Assembly: GCA_028023455.1 (NCBI GenBank)
Contig: JAQFVV010000012.1
Location: 9,520,499-9,584,498, forward strand
Length of the DNA stretch: 64,000 bases
Reading direction: 5' to 3'
DNA from: Epiperipatus broadwayi
Taxonomy: Eukaryota > Onychophora > Udeonychophora > Euonychophora > Peripatidae
The translations under genes were made by a program, and so were the position numbers. The notes below the pieces were generated by a model that saw nothing but the letters and a program-made list of their open reading frames with translations, searched no databases and was not told where the DNA came from. Below are positions 37,745 to 48,835 of this stretch, one piece after another (positions within the stretch are counted from its first letter, which is position 1; the number at the start of each line of letters is the position of its first letter).

Positions 37745-38770
37745 TTCATTCATGCTGAGCCTGCTTTTAATACACTGGGTATCATAATGAAGTGGGGTAA
37801 GGACTTGCTTTTCTTTTTACCTGAAATTGAATGTTTGTTAGCAAAATCTCTTATTTTAACTTCTGGATCCCTAAAACTGGGTAATCTCAATTTCATATTC
37901 TTCAGATTTCCATTCCCTCTACACAGTAAAAAAAGGTCTGAAATAGCAGCCTCACCAAGGATTTTCAGGTAGATACTTTGGGGAAAGAAAATCATGTTAT
38001 TAAAAAATGAATCTCTATGTCCATTGAGAGCAAACATTTTGGTAACTCAAACTTGAATTGATTGTTTAAAAATTCATGAATTTTATATCTGGGCCTTTCC
38101 CCAATATTGCCCCAAACACACAGTAAAGTAATGCCGCTGTTGAAACCAGTTGCAGATTCAGGGTATCTAAATCAACAAAAGCATTTGTATCCAAGAGTAA
38201 GCGATGTGCTGGTTGGTCCAATTCATAAAGAACTGCTTCTTCAAAAGCTGTAGTTATTTCTCTGCAGTTGGCTACAAAAGGTGGTAATATTTCCTTAAGA
38301 GGACAACCTTCTAATTCAAAAGTTATAGCATCAATGAGGTTTAATACTTTTTTGCTTTATTCAAGAACTTTCTCTACATTGGTGATATGATAGCATCAAT
38401 GAAATTTAACGCTTTTTTGCTCCACTCAAGATTTTCACTACACTGGTGATATGATCTTCTCTCCATAAAGTGATAAATGTATTTACTTCTTGATAAATCA
38501 GAAGCATTAAGTGACCTGTCATACTTAATGAATCTAGTTATTCCACTGTTTTCTTGTATTTATTACTATGAAATATTTCTGAAAATCTTTTTATTTTGAT
38601 TACAAAAGAAGTTGCTATCTTAAGATGTTCTTGTTGAATATTATTAACTTCTTCTGTTTTCTTTCTTTCTAAAATTTCTGTAGCAATTTTTTTCTGATTC
38701 AATTCTCTCTGATTCTTTTCTCAGTAATTTCCTTTCTCTTCTTGCTGGCATTGTAATTCTTCCTCCTTTT
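37745..38770 (-). pseudogene. Broken protein-coding sequence of unknown family
   Basis: Several minus-strand pieces in different frames have ordinary protein composition, unlike the surrounding AT-rich frames. From upstream to downstream: a charged, coiled-coil-like piece (KIATEILERKKTEEVNNIQQ, near 38690-38630), LREDHITSVVKI-like sequence, then ILPPFVANCREITTAFEEAV and HRLLLDTNAFVDLDTLNLQL (near 38305-38160), FKFELPKCLLSMDIEIHF (near 38070-38015) and KILGEAAISDLFLLCRGNG (within 37750-38037). Frames shift between pieces and a stop lies between the first two. A 65-bp tandem duplication (38326-38455) falls inside. No transposon motif was recognised. It could be a decayed processed copy or exons of a degenerating gene; a CAG|GTAAAA donor-like site lies at about 37821. 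I cannot name the protein. Confidence 0.45.
38326..38455. repeat. 65-bp tandem duplication
   Basis: ATAGCATCAATGAGGTTTAA... (38326-38390) is followed directly by a diverged second copy (38391-38455). Both contain CTTTTTTGCT and end in TGGTGATATG. It sits within the broken coding sequence and would insert about 22 residues or shift the frame. Confidence 0.8.
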
Positions 38771-39148
38771 TTAATTGGTTTTTTTTTTTGGGGGGGGGGC
38801 TTTTTTACTTGCCCTTAGCAAATGATGTAGCAGCTTCCTGGAACAGCATATCTACAATTGGGGGGAGGGGATTTTTATTCATCATTTCTTTATAAACATT
38901 TTATATTAGTATGAAACAATTTAACTGATATCAAATTTTTTAAGGACAACTTGCAGATAATATATATATTGAGATGGTTATGAATCTCATGACATGCAAC
39001 AACAAAATAGTATATGTGCATATATATATAGTTGAAAGGAAAAGTAGAAATAAACACAGACAAAAAATTTTTGTAGATATTTTTTATATTACACTGAAAT
39101 AACAGTTGCGGATTAAATAATTTTGAATTTTAAAAAAAAATTATTATA

Positions 39149-39174
39149 AATTAACCCTTTTAAAAGGGTTAATT
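39149..39174. repeat. Perfect 26-bp palindrome
   Basis: AATTAACCCTTTT is followed without spacer by its exact reverse complement. The centre is TTTTAAAA. No surrounding element was recognised. Confidence 0.85.
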
Positions 39175-40319
39175 AATATTTTATTAATTTTGATTCTGAT
39201 ATTAAAACAAGTATGTTTTATGTTACAATAGATATACTTGTAATTATAAAGTTCTATTGTCTATTTTGATTAAAAAAAATTTTTTTAAGTAAAACTTGTG
39301 TAATATATTTTGATAAAAATCATACAAAGTTGTTTTTGAAAGGATTTCAGTGAATTGAAAAAGAGTGATTAACTTTATTCAATCAAGATAAAGAAAACTT
39401 GCTTTTAATTTTTTTTTTTTTTTAAAAAAATCCATCCTGAATATAAAAAGGTTGGAAAAAAGATTAGAAGGGAGTTTTACATTTTTACAGATTATGACAG
39501 CATGATGAATATGAAATTATAACAAAGAAAAAAAAAACAGAATATCCAGTTATTGCTGCTAACATAATGGAGGAATTTTGATTCACAAAAAGACCAGGAC
39601 CAGATTTTCTGTGGTTCATTAGCCAACATATATTGTGTACTAGCCAGTAGGCCTAAAGTCTATCAAATTCTAAACTAAATGAAGTTGACTGTATATATGC
39701 CAACACCTTTTTCCAAATATGTCAATAACCCGGTCTACTGTTTAGAAAGATTACCATGCTATATACGTAGTTTTACCAATATGCAAGGAAGCATAGACAG
39801 GGGTATTACATCATGTATATAAAGTATTTACAGATATTAGCTGATTTTAAAGGTAAATATTTTTGACTAAATTTTTCAATTAAAACTAGAGTAATGAAAG
39901 AAAATAATAAATGACTTTCCTGTTTTATTATTAAAAGTAAAATTCTTTATTGAAAAATGAGAGCTAAAATCTCTAATTTAAAAGTAAAACAAGTAAATAA
40001 TTTTTGCTTGAAATATAAATCTAAAAACAAATAATTGATTTATGAACTATTTTATTTTGAAATTAAAAAAAAAAAAAGTAAACTCCTAAAATCTTTCTAA
40101 ATTGGAAAACAAAAGAACTTGCTGGAATATTTTTAAAGATGCTTATAATTAATTACACAAGAGTAACCTAAAAAAAAAAAAAAAGAAAAAAAACTTACCA
40201 CAAAAAAAAGAGTCTAATTAGTATCTTTAGTTCAGATTATCTATATTTTGTTTATACACACATACATGTGCACCTATGTATTATATTAAAATGAATTATT
40301 GAATTTAATTATTAGTTTA
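39175..40319. other. AT-rich stretch, no gene seen
   Basis: No feature recognised. A slightly more complex segment at 39540-39830 has no readable frame. Confidence 0.4.
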
Positions 40320-41160
40320 TCAAAATTTTGATATGTAATTTTAGTTTATGCAGCATGTATGTGTTTATGTAGATGAGTGTCATATAGATACATATATATG
40401 TTAAAATCAATCATACATTATGAATTATTAAATTGAATTATTGATTTTTATTAGTAGTTCATGACAATTCAAATATGTTCATTTTATATTATACAGGCAT
40501 GTCTGTGTGCAGATATATAGATGTGTTTTATGTAAACTTATTGATATATTGGTAAATCACAATGTGATAGCTTATTTCTTTTTGTATTAATCAAAATCAG
40601 AATGCTGAATTTATAAGTAATATACATATATATTTTAAAAGGTAAAAAAAAAAAAAATTACCATTAGAAATAATGAATTAATTAATAACTTTGATCCATA
40701 CTATTTTTTTTATATATACTCACATATATTTGAATTTTATGTATATTTTCAACATGGAATTTTATCATTCTGACGAATTAAAATATAATATAAATGACAG
40801 TGTGTGCACCCATTTTCATGGGTAACCACATATATATGTGAAAACAGTCATTATTTATGTATCATTAAAATGTGATATCTTATTATCATTATTATTATTA
40901 TATGACAATTATCATATGTTATAGCACATCTGTGTACTTGTATAGATATGTGTCAGGTAGACACATATATGTCAAAAATCAATCATATTTTTATTATTAG
41001 TTTGACAATTCAAATATATTAATTTTATATTATACAGGCATGTCCATATGCAGATATATAGGTATGGTTTATGTAAACCTATTGACATATTGATAAATCA
41101 CAATGTGATAGCTTCTTTCTTTTTGTTTTAATCAAAATCAAGAATACCAAATTTATATTT
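40320..41160. repeat. Long imperfect direct repeat (period about 540 bp)
   Basis: The segment 40465-40622 recurs at about 41003-41155 with scattered mismatches. Shared blocks include TGACAATTCAAATAT, TTTTATATTATACAGGCATG, AAATCACAATGTGATAGCTT and TTTAATCAAAATCA-like sequence. A shorter upstream block (40345-40420) also matches 40925-41000. This is a local tandem duplication of a unit of unknown origin, with no coding content. Confidence 0.7.
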
Positions 41161-42011
41161 ATGACATACCCAGCTGACCTTAATTTCATTTTATTGTTTC
41201 TTATTAATAAATTTATATTTCATTGTTAAAGTTATTCCTGTGAATTTAATTAATCCTAGAATAGATTTAAATCACTATATGTTGGATATCTTTACTCACA
41301 GTAATTGTTATAGATCTTTCACTCACTGAGTTGGATTCATGCATAATGGTCTAATTATATAAAAGGGGTTTATGTTTAGTGTTATGGACATCCAAATGAT
41401 GATGATGCTGTATAGTGAAAAGAGGACCATTTAAAGTCCATGCATTACATTTCATTTTGATTATTTATTTAAAATTAAATTTATAGTTGGCCAGTATATT
41501 AAATGATACTAAATGGCCAGAGCAGTGATGATGATTAGCATGTTTTAGTAACCCAGCATTATTTTTTTGTTATATTCTTATGGATTAGCACTTAAGTTTG
41601 TGCATCCATATTATTATGTTGTTTAAATAATCTGCCCAAACTGACAAGGATTAAATAATTAGCCTGACCTATTTCCAATTCAGTCACAAGACTGACTGTT
41701 GATTTTATTGTTGACCGTTCATGATAATGAATGATGATTATTGCTTTTGTGTAATGCTAGTGAACTTATAGTTAGTGCTGATGTTGCATTGTCTCATGTT
41801 TATATTCATAGTCATTCCTTTTATATTTTGTTTATTTGAGGATGATGATCGTTTCCCATCACTGCAGATTCTTCATACTATTATAATATATATAAATATT
41901 AAATCACTCCACATGGTGAAAAAATCCAGTACCACCCTTTATGAAATAATATATAAATATATTAGAGTCTGTATTCACTGGGATTATATATATATTAAAG
42001 TAATAATTTGT
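41161..42011. other. AT-rich stretch, no gene seen
   Basis: No feature recognised. Short ATGATG repeats near 41397-41412 and 41730. Confidence 0.4.
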
Positions 42012-42181
42012 TGAAAAAAAATTGTTAGAGCATTACCCTACAATTCAATCCACAAGAATCTAAAGTTCCAGGTTTGATTCCCATGCTAGTACTGTCACTG
42101 GCCAGGCCAGCAACACCTGAAGAAGAGGGAAGAATAATAGCTCTCAAAACATTGTGCATATATTAACCTGTGTGCTATTAT
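42012..42181 (+). mobile_element. tRNA-derived SINE-like repeat, family S2, copy 2
   Basis: Closely matches 7931-8110. It has TTAGAGCATTACCCTACAAT, the B box GGTTTGATTCCCATGCTAG, then CACTGGCCAGGCCAGCAACA, CCTGAAGAAGAGGG and CATTGTGCATAT. The A-box end is shorter than in copy 1. No coding capacity. Confidence 0.7.
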
Positions 42182-42361
42182 TAAAATGTATTAACCAATC
42201 AAAACAATATTATACTATTATTTTTCTTCTAAATAAAGTTTTATTGGGATTGTTAAGAAAGAAATACTATTAGTAACACTTTTTTTTTAATATACACTAA
42301 TTTTATTATATAAACAAATAAACAAAAAACAATTACAGTATAACATACAAATATAGCTTCA

Positions 42362-42444
42362 AATATCAAATCACTCTCCAAACACTAAGAAATTTCAGAG
42401 GGCACAACTGAAATTTCTTAATGTTAGGAGAGTGAGTTGATATT
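42362..42444. ncRNA. Pre-miRNA-like hairpin (37-bp arms, 9-nt loop)
   Basis: The left arm 42362-42398 (AATATCAAATCACTCTCC... to ...AAATTTCAG) pairs with the right arm 42408-42444 with about three mismatches. The loop is AGGGCACAA. Size, arm length and near-complete pairing resemble an animal microRNA precursor, but a very short foldback transposon would look the same. No family seed was recognised and strand is undecided. Confidence 0.35.
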
Positions 42445-42841
42445 TAATTTCTGCAAGCATTATGCACTGGGACTATTTCATATATAGTTTCAGTATATAT
42501 AAGTACTTACTAAAGGGAAAAAACACCAATGGAGGTTTGTTTTTTATTTTGATTCTCTTAAAGCATTACTTTTTGTTGTCGTTATTAAAAGTTTATATTT
42601 CTAATAGACTGCTTGGGATTTTGTGGTTTTGGAAGGATATATAATAAAATAGTTTTCTCTTAACTATCACATTGAAAAGGAGTGATATTTTAATGCAATT
42701 TATTGACATTCACATTAGAAATGAGGATAATTTGTAAATTGATTCACTGACAGACTCAATCATTAATTAATAGTACTATGTGCACTCTGTGTTAAGTGCC
42801 TTGTCCAAAAGTAGAATATGAATGAGACAATAGAGTTCTAT

Positions 42842-42964
42842 GATCACTATACTTCCCCCCCCCCCCATGTGTCAAAGCATCGGCCGGGAAACGAACCCGC
42901 AAACCCGGGAAACTGCTTGTAAAGCAGCTGTGCTGACCAACGCCTGACTACGATCACTATACTT
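42842..42964 (-). mobile_element. tRNA-derived SINE, family S1, with 13-bp target duplication and poly(G) end
   Basis: The SINE (42855-42951, minus strand) lies between perfect direct repeats of GATCACTATACTT (42842-42854 and 42952-42964). This is the signature of LINE-dependent target-primed insertion. It reads GCGTTGGTCAGCACAGCTG, CTTTACAAGCAG, GCGGGTTCGTTTCCCGG and GATGCTTTGACACATG, then 12 consecutive G where other copies have A-rich tails. The GGTGGTCGAGA piece of the A-box region is deleted. Intact duplications suggest a fairly recent insertion. Confidence 0.9.
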
Positions 42965-45900
42965 GCCTCACTATTTTGCAATTTATTCACATATTTAAAA
43001 TTTGGACCAATATAAACTCTACAAGACACTTACTTTATTACGTTTATTACATTTTAAGTGATTAACTTCAGCTGTGGAATCAGTCCAACTCTACTAGTAG
43101 CCAGATTGCCAGTGATATCAGTGAAATATTTTTCACAAATTATGATATTAGTTTTATCTCAAGTGTCAATGTTCTTTTATTAACAACCATCCTAAATACA
43201 ACACAAACTTTTAAATAGTTTTCATAAACTCATTCTCAATTTTATTTTTTGTTTCTGTTCTACTTAGCCTACCCACCCCCCTCCGCATTTATAAATTAGT
43301 GACAAATAATATTTTCATTATATAAAATTTAAAAAAAAAATGGTATCATTGATTTATTTAACATATTGAAAGTGTTCAAGCAAAAAAAAAAAAAAAGATT
43401 TTTACTTTAAACTGTATGTTTTTGTCGGTATTATTTTACAACATTACTTTTAAGTTTATTGACAGACTGATCTACTCGTGTAAGCAAGCTCTTTTGTAAA
43501 GACACAGCCAAAAAACGTTAAAATTTGTTGAAACTAAAAAAGTTACATGACATATGTTTCAAAAAACATGTTGCTTTTTTTTCTTTTAAGTATTAAAAAT
43601 AAATTAACTGTGATCACTCTATTATTTAGTTATTCGTTTGTTGTTTAACATTAACAAGTTTCTAATATAAAATATTTCAAAAAAATATATAAAATATTTC
43701 AATAACTTTTCTACATTTTTTTATACAGTTAAAAATAACTAATAAATGTATTCTTTCTTTTTTTTCTGCAGTTTTTTATGTTAATCGTTTGTTTGAAAGA
43801 AAACTTGTTTACTCTATAAGTGTTTTGATAACGGATATTTGGATAAATCAAAAGATCAATTGGTTGTTGTGATAGTATATGATTGTTTTCTGCCTAATTC
43901 TTATGGAAAACATTGTAATATCTATAGTTGTGGGGTTGGAATTTTGATGAAATTTAAAATTTTGTTTCGATTAGCTGATGAAGATTTCTAAGCCAGCTAT
44001 TTTTTTAAATAAATTAACTATTTTAGCTAGCCACCAAACTATTGGTCAATAAATAGATTTCCAGCGCTTCTTAACTGGAGGCTAAAGTCTTGTATTAATG
44101 TGAATTAACCAGTTGAATTTCATTGCATTGACCACAAAACCAGAACACGGCATTGCAATAATATAACAACTAGTGTGAGAGATGCCATACTTCTATAAGT
44201 AAGGAACAGAATTGTTTACTGATATTTTTATTATTATTCAGGATTAATTAATATACAATATAATGATACAGATATTATAAGAAGAGGTTTAACATGCTTA
44301 GATATATAATCTTGCAATGAATACATAATGAGCTGTCTTAATAATTTCATTACCATATAATCTACTTTGAAATGCTTTGAGTAATCTGATATTAGATTTT
44401 TAAATTTATGTATTTCACAATATAAAAATTTTAAACACACACATACATTTATTCAAACATATGCATTCTCTCTGCATTAATTTATAACTAATGTTTAGTG
44501 TTGAGTTTTATAAATGAACTATTTGGCTAAAGTATGTAGCATTAGTAGATGTTAATATATATGTAATAAAATCCAAAAACTAATATCGCATAAATCACAA
44601 GCCTATCTTTATATATCTAAAACATTATTCATATTTATTTATGCCTATTAAATATTAACTAGTTTCTGATATTTTTTTTAAAAGAAAGAAGTACTAGAAG
44701 GACAAAAATGGATTAACTGCACACATCCGGTGATATTTATTTTTAGCACCTACATTTTAAATTCAAACACCACAGTGAATATTTATTTAAACCAAAAATT
44801 GATTCAGAAATGAATATGTAAAAAATTGATTAATTTTTAATTTTAATTTACAATAAGTAACCAATGGACAATATAAAATAAAATACATAACCAATCCTGT
44901 CAAACCTATCAAAGAATGATGTGTAAAACAAAATATCGCAAGATTAACTAAAGTCAACCTATTTTTAATTACATTCAGAGATTAAATCATGAACATATTC
45001 ATTAATCACAAAGATTTAAACTGACCAAAAATTGTAGAATTCTGGGGGAAATCCTCTAAATTTGTGAAATGAACATAAGGATTAAAAGAAATGCATACAC
45101 ACACACACACACACAAAACCAATTACTAATATGCAGCATAATGATAGAACCCACAAAAATTTTAAAGATTTTAATTACATGGAATATATAACTGTTACAA
45201 AAAATATTTATATTTTTGATGATATTTATTTAACATAAAACCAAATAATTTAATTTTTTTAAAAACTTTACTTTTAAATGTAAACTATAAAAGTCAAAAG
45301 TTGCTAACTTTTATTTTACTATTGAATAAGATTGCAATTCTACTATATAAAAAAAAAAGAAGAAAAGTCTTTATTCATTTCTCAAATGACATTATTATGT
45401 ATGTTCTCCATTGGAAAGAAGATTAAATAACTAGTAAATACAATAACATTATTTGATCATCATCAGTATTATAAATTTTGAACTACAATTATAAAGACCT
45501 AAATAAACATTGTATTGTTAAGGCAATAGCAGTACATTCATAACTTCTTACATAATGAATTTCTTCATTTGTTTATAGCTACAATTCATATTGAAAAAAC
45601 AATTGCTTCTGGCCATTTGCAATCTGTGATGATATGAATTTAGTAATCTTATTAACTTCTTGAAATCTTTTTATTAATTATTGATAAATAGTTTTAAGTT
45701 TTTTCCTATATTTATTTTTGTTACACTTATTATTTTTTAAATCATTAGAATTTCCAAAATTTTCAAGTTTTTAAAATTTTTAGTACCAATAAAATCATGT
45801 TTTTTAAACTTGTAATTATAAATCAAAGTAACTCATCTGACTGATAAAAACTATGTCAGATCTAACAATTATTTATTGTTAATTAAAGGCTTCTAAGTTG

Positions 45901-46329
45901 AAGCATATACTGCACTTCCGTTGCTACAGCTAGTAACTGAATCTTTAAAAAACAATGTCAACTTAGTCAATAAACAATGACATAATACAAAAGATTTTCA
46001 GATTTTATTTCTTTCCTTTCACCAGAGATTTAAAAATAATTATTTGCAACTTTTGCATCTGAAATAATTTTAGAAATTTTAAATATACATCTTTACCCAC
46101 CTTAGCGATGACAATTGGTACTCCAAAACTCATCGTTAAACAAGAATATCATATACAGAATACATATTTATAATGAGCGTCTATGGGAAAAAAATTGGTT
46201 GGTTCCTAAAGCTAAAAAATTACATTAATATGTAATTGAATATATCTCCGAAGGCATATTATCTATGTATTATTCAGGCTTAATTATTAAGTTAAATTAC
46301 TTATTTTGATTCCCCATAGCAATGCTGGG
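42965..46329. other. AT-rich stretch, no gene seen
   Basis: No gene recognised over 3.4 kb. Contains a CA microsatellite at about 45096-45115 and long A runs (43384-43396, 45350-45358). Short open frames here have no motif. Confidence 0.45.
45096..45115. repeat. (CA)n microsatellite
   Basis: About ten CA dinucleotides in a row, ending in AAAACC. Confidence 0.9.
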
Positions 46330-46502
46330 TTAAACAACTTGTATGAAAAAAAATACATATTAAAATAAAATAGAAAGAAAAGAAAATAGTACTCTGTGGT
46401 AAACAAGTTGAGTCTGTGGTTTTATAAATGTGTTAGCATTTTATTGGTATTAAAATAAAGAAAATACTGTATACTATATTTATTTTCATACAAGTTGTTT
46501 AA
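46330..46502. mobile_element. Very small TTAA-flanked inverted-repeat element
   Basis: A perfect 16-bp inverted pair, ACAACTTGTATGAAAA (46334-46349) and its inverse (46483-46498), is bordered on both sides by TTAA. The enclosed unit is 165 bp. It has no coding capacity. It fits a third TTAA-type MITE family in this window. Confidence 0.65.
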
Positions 46503-46543
46503 TATTATTTGTGCTGATATCATTATTAATTACATTTGAAAAC

Positions 46544-47225
46544 AACATTATGGACAAATTAATGTTTGACCATTGTTAAGATTTATAAAAATAAAATACT
46601 ACAGTATATAGTATTATAGATTCATTAATTATATATATTTTAAGTTTAGACATTCTATAATCAAAATAATGAATACAGCACTAACATTGGGTTTTGTGAA
46701 TAAAATATTGTATGTGTATACTGCACTTTTGCTTTTGGGTAAAATGACTTTAAAATACCTATTCTCTGACATCATCAGTGACGCAAAATTCAAGATGGCT
46801 GCCCCAAAAATTTTTAAAAAAATGTTTCTGATCGTTATAGTGAATAACCGATTGTAAATCAAAATAGTCAATACAAATTAATGATGATCGCTATTGTGAA
46901 ATATTGCTAAGTAGACAATTGCTAAGTGAGATTTAGGTATATTACCAAGTTCTATTCCTAAACTAAGCAGAAAAATGCTTACTGATGAAGTAAACATAAT
47001 AACTTAATAAATTTAAAAAGACATCATATCCTTTTTGCATAAAAATACAAACCAATTTGAACAGCCAAAGACAAACACACTATAATGGTTATTTGAATAG
47101 AAAGTTTTAAAATGGATATGACATTTTTAGTAACAGATTTGTAAATTCTATTAGTATTTAAATTTTGAACAATATTCATATAAAGGTCCTTAATAATGGT
47201 CAAACATAAATTTGTCCATAATGTT
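46544..47225. mobile_element. Inverted-repeat element of 682 bp (unclassified MITE)
   Basis: AACATTATGGACAAATTAAT... (46544-46580) is matched by its inverse at 47189-47225 with few mismatches, giving terminal repeats of about 37 bp. No sure target duplication is visible. The interior contains CAAGATGGCTGCC, a good YY1-type match, but only short frames (80 codons at most) with no motif. The right end abuts the truncated Penelope-like element, 18 bp away. Confidence 0.65.
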
Positions 47226-47243
47226 CTTTTTTATTTATTGTAA

Positions 47244-48350
47244 GTCTATCGTTTGTATTTTAAATATAAGGATAGGTTTTGGAATATAAAAAAAGGATGG
47301 GTTATGGGTTGTTCAATAAGTGGGTTATTATCATCGATGTTTATAAATAATTTGGAAGAAAAAATAGTAGGAAAATATATAAAAAATAAAGAAATAATTA
47401 AATATTTTAGATATGTGGATGATATAATTGTTGTTGGAAATAGTAGGAGTATATTGAAAGTATTTAATGAATTGAATGATAATATATATAAAATTAAGTT
47501 TACAATGGAGAAGGAAGAAAACGGTTTAAAATATTTGGATATTTATTTGAATAGAAATAAGGAAAATGAAATAGAGGTGAAACAGTATATTAAAGATGTT
47601 GAAATTAGAGAAATAATTGATCCTAGTTCATACCAACCTTGGTCACAAAAAATGTCAGTTTTAAAGGGGTTTAAAATAAAAAACGATAGACTTACAATAA
47701 ATAAAAAAGAATCTATAGAACAAAAAATGAATATAGAAAAGGATTATGTAAAGATGGGGTATAATAAAAAAGATATTAGAAAAGTTTTGAACAGTAAGAG
47801 TAAAGATGAAGTAAAATATGGGGGGAGAAAAAAAGAAAATAAAAATAAAGATGGAAGGTTCAATAATAAATGGATATCAATACCTTATTATAAAGATGTA
47901 TATAAGATTTTAAGAAAAGGGAGGTTGAATGAGAATATAAGAATTGCATGGAAGAATAATAAATCATTGGAAAAATGGATATCAAATGTGAAGAGAGAGA
48001 ATGATAAAGAAAGTAAAATAGGATTAGTATATAAAATAATTTGTAGGAGTTGCAGTAAAATATATATAGGGCAAACGGGGAAAACAGCAATAGAAAGAGG
48101 AAAAGAGCATAATAGGTCTATTGAAAGGAAGGACATAAATTCAGGACCATATGTTCATTATTTGAATACTGGTCATAGAATGAGATGTATTGAGGATATG
48201 AAGGTTATAAAATATGTTAAAGATTATAATAGAAGGAAATATTATGAGACTGTATATATTCAAGAAAATATGAATAAATGTGTTAATTTAGTTAAAGGAC
48301 CTGCAAAGTTGAGTAGTAAATGGGCATTGAAGGATAACTGGAAAATTTAA
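47244..48350 (+). CDS. Penelope-like retroelement protein, 5'-truncated: reverse transcriptase C-terminal half plus GIY-YIG endonuclease
   Basis: The frame is open from 47244 (after a TAA at 47241) to the stop at 48348-48350; residue numbers below count from 47253. No ATG lies at its start, so it is a fragment. Motif B reads GWVMGCSISG (residues 15-24), motif C is YVDD (near 53-56), and a thumb-like segment reads FTMEKEENGLKYLDIYLNR. DPSSYQPWSQKMSVLKG (near 123-139) matches the Ser-His-His/Lys-Met linker of the family. The GIY-YIG domain (about 255-340) has GLVYK, YIGQTG, an Arg, EH and the catalytic Glu in YETVYIQ. GIY-YIG enzymes nick DNA to prime reverse transcription. Polymerase motifs 1, 2 and A are missing, so it cannot act alone. 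The absence of stops suggests recent insertion. The coding strand is very poor in C (Arg is AGA/AGG almost throughout). Confidence 0.88.
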   Translation, partial: VYRLYFKYKDRFWNIKKGWVMGCSISGLLSSMFINNLEEKIVGKYIKNKEIIKYFRYVDDIIVVGNSRSILKVFNELNDNIYKIKFTMEKEENGLKYLDIYLNRNKENEIEVKQYIKDVEIREIIDPSSYQPWSQKMSVLKGFKIKNDRLTINKKESIEQKMNIEKDYVKMGYNKKDIRKVLNSKSKDEVKYGGRKKENKNKDGRFNNKWISIPYYKDVYKILRKGRLNENIRIAWKNNKSLEKWISNVKRENDKESKIGLVYKIICRSCSKIYIGQTGKTAIERGKEHNRSIERKDINSGPYVHYLNTGHRMRCIEDMKVIKYVKDYNRRKYYETVYIQENMNKCVNLVKGPAKLSSKWALKDNWKI

Positions 48351-48835
48351 TATATGGTTATTTGTTGTTGTTTTTTTGTTTTTTTTAAATTGATATATAT
48401 GATATATGTAAATAATTAGTTAATATAAATAATTGTTAATTATAGATAAATAAGTTTATATTTGAAGATATGATTAGTAAAAATATATGAGAAATGATAT
48501 ATAATTTAATGTATAAAGTATGTGTATGTAATTTTATGGTGTATAATATATGTATATAATTATTGAATTGTATTTAATGTAATTTTATCTATTGTATAAG
48601 AATAATATGTATATAAAATAAAAAAATTGAGGGGAGGGGGATATATATATATATATGTAAATAGGTTGTGTAATTATGTAAAATGATTATATAAAATGAA
48701 CGTTAGAGGGAGTATTGATAGATATAAAGGTCATGTGATTATATTAGAAGTGTATTTTGAAAAGGCCCTAATGTAGGGCGAAAACCGGTTCAATAAAGGA
48801 AATATTTATTATTTTTATATAGTTGTTTTATTTCA
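48351..48835 (+). mobile_element. 3' untranslated part of the Penelope-like element
   Basis: It continues the C-poor composition of the coding frame. It ends around GGCCCTAATGTAGGGCGAAA and ACCGGTTCAATAAAGG, where a small hairpin (GCCCTA-ATG-TAGGGC) is followed by GAAAACCGG and an AATAAA signal. Such a terminal hairpin plus GAAAC-like motif is common at Penelope-like 3' ends. The boundary is set by the return to ordinary AT-rich sequence and is uncertain by some tens of bases. Confidence 0.6.

Noticed and set aside
47860-48136. Minus-strand frames opposite the Penelope-like gene
   Set aside because: Shadow frames produced by the C-poor, stop-poor antisense strand.
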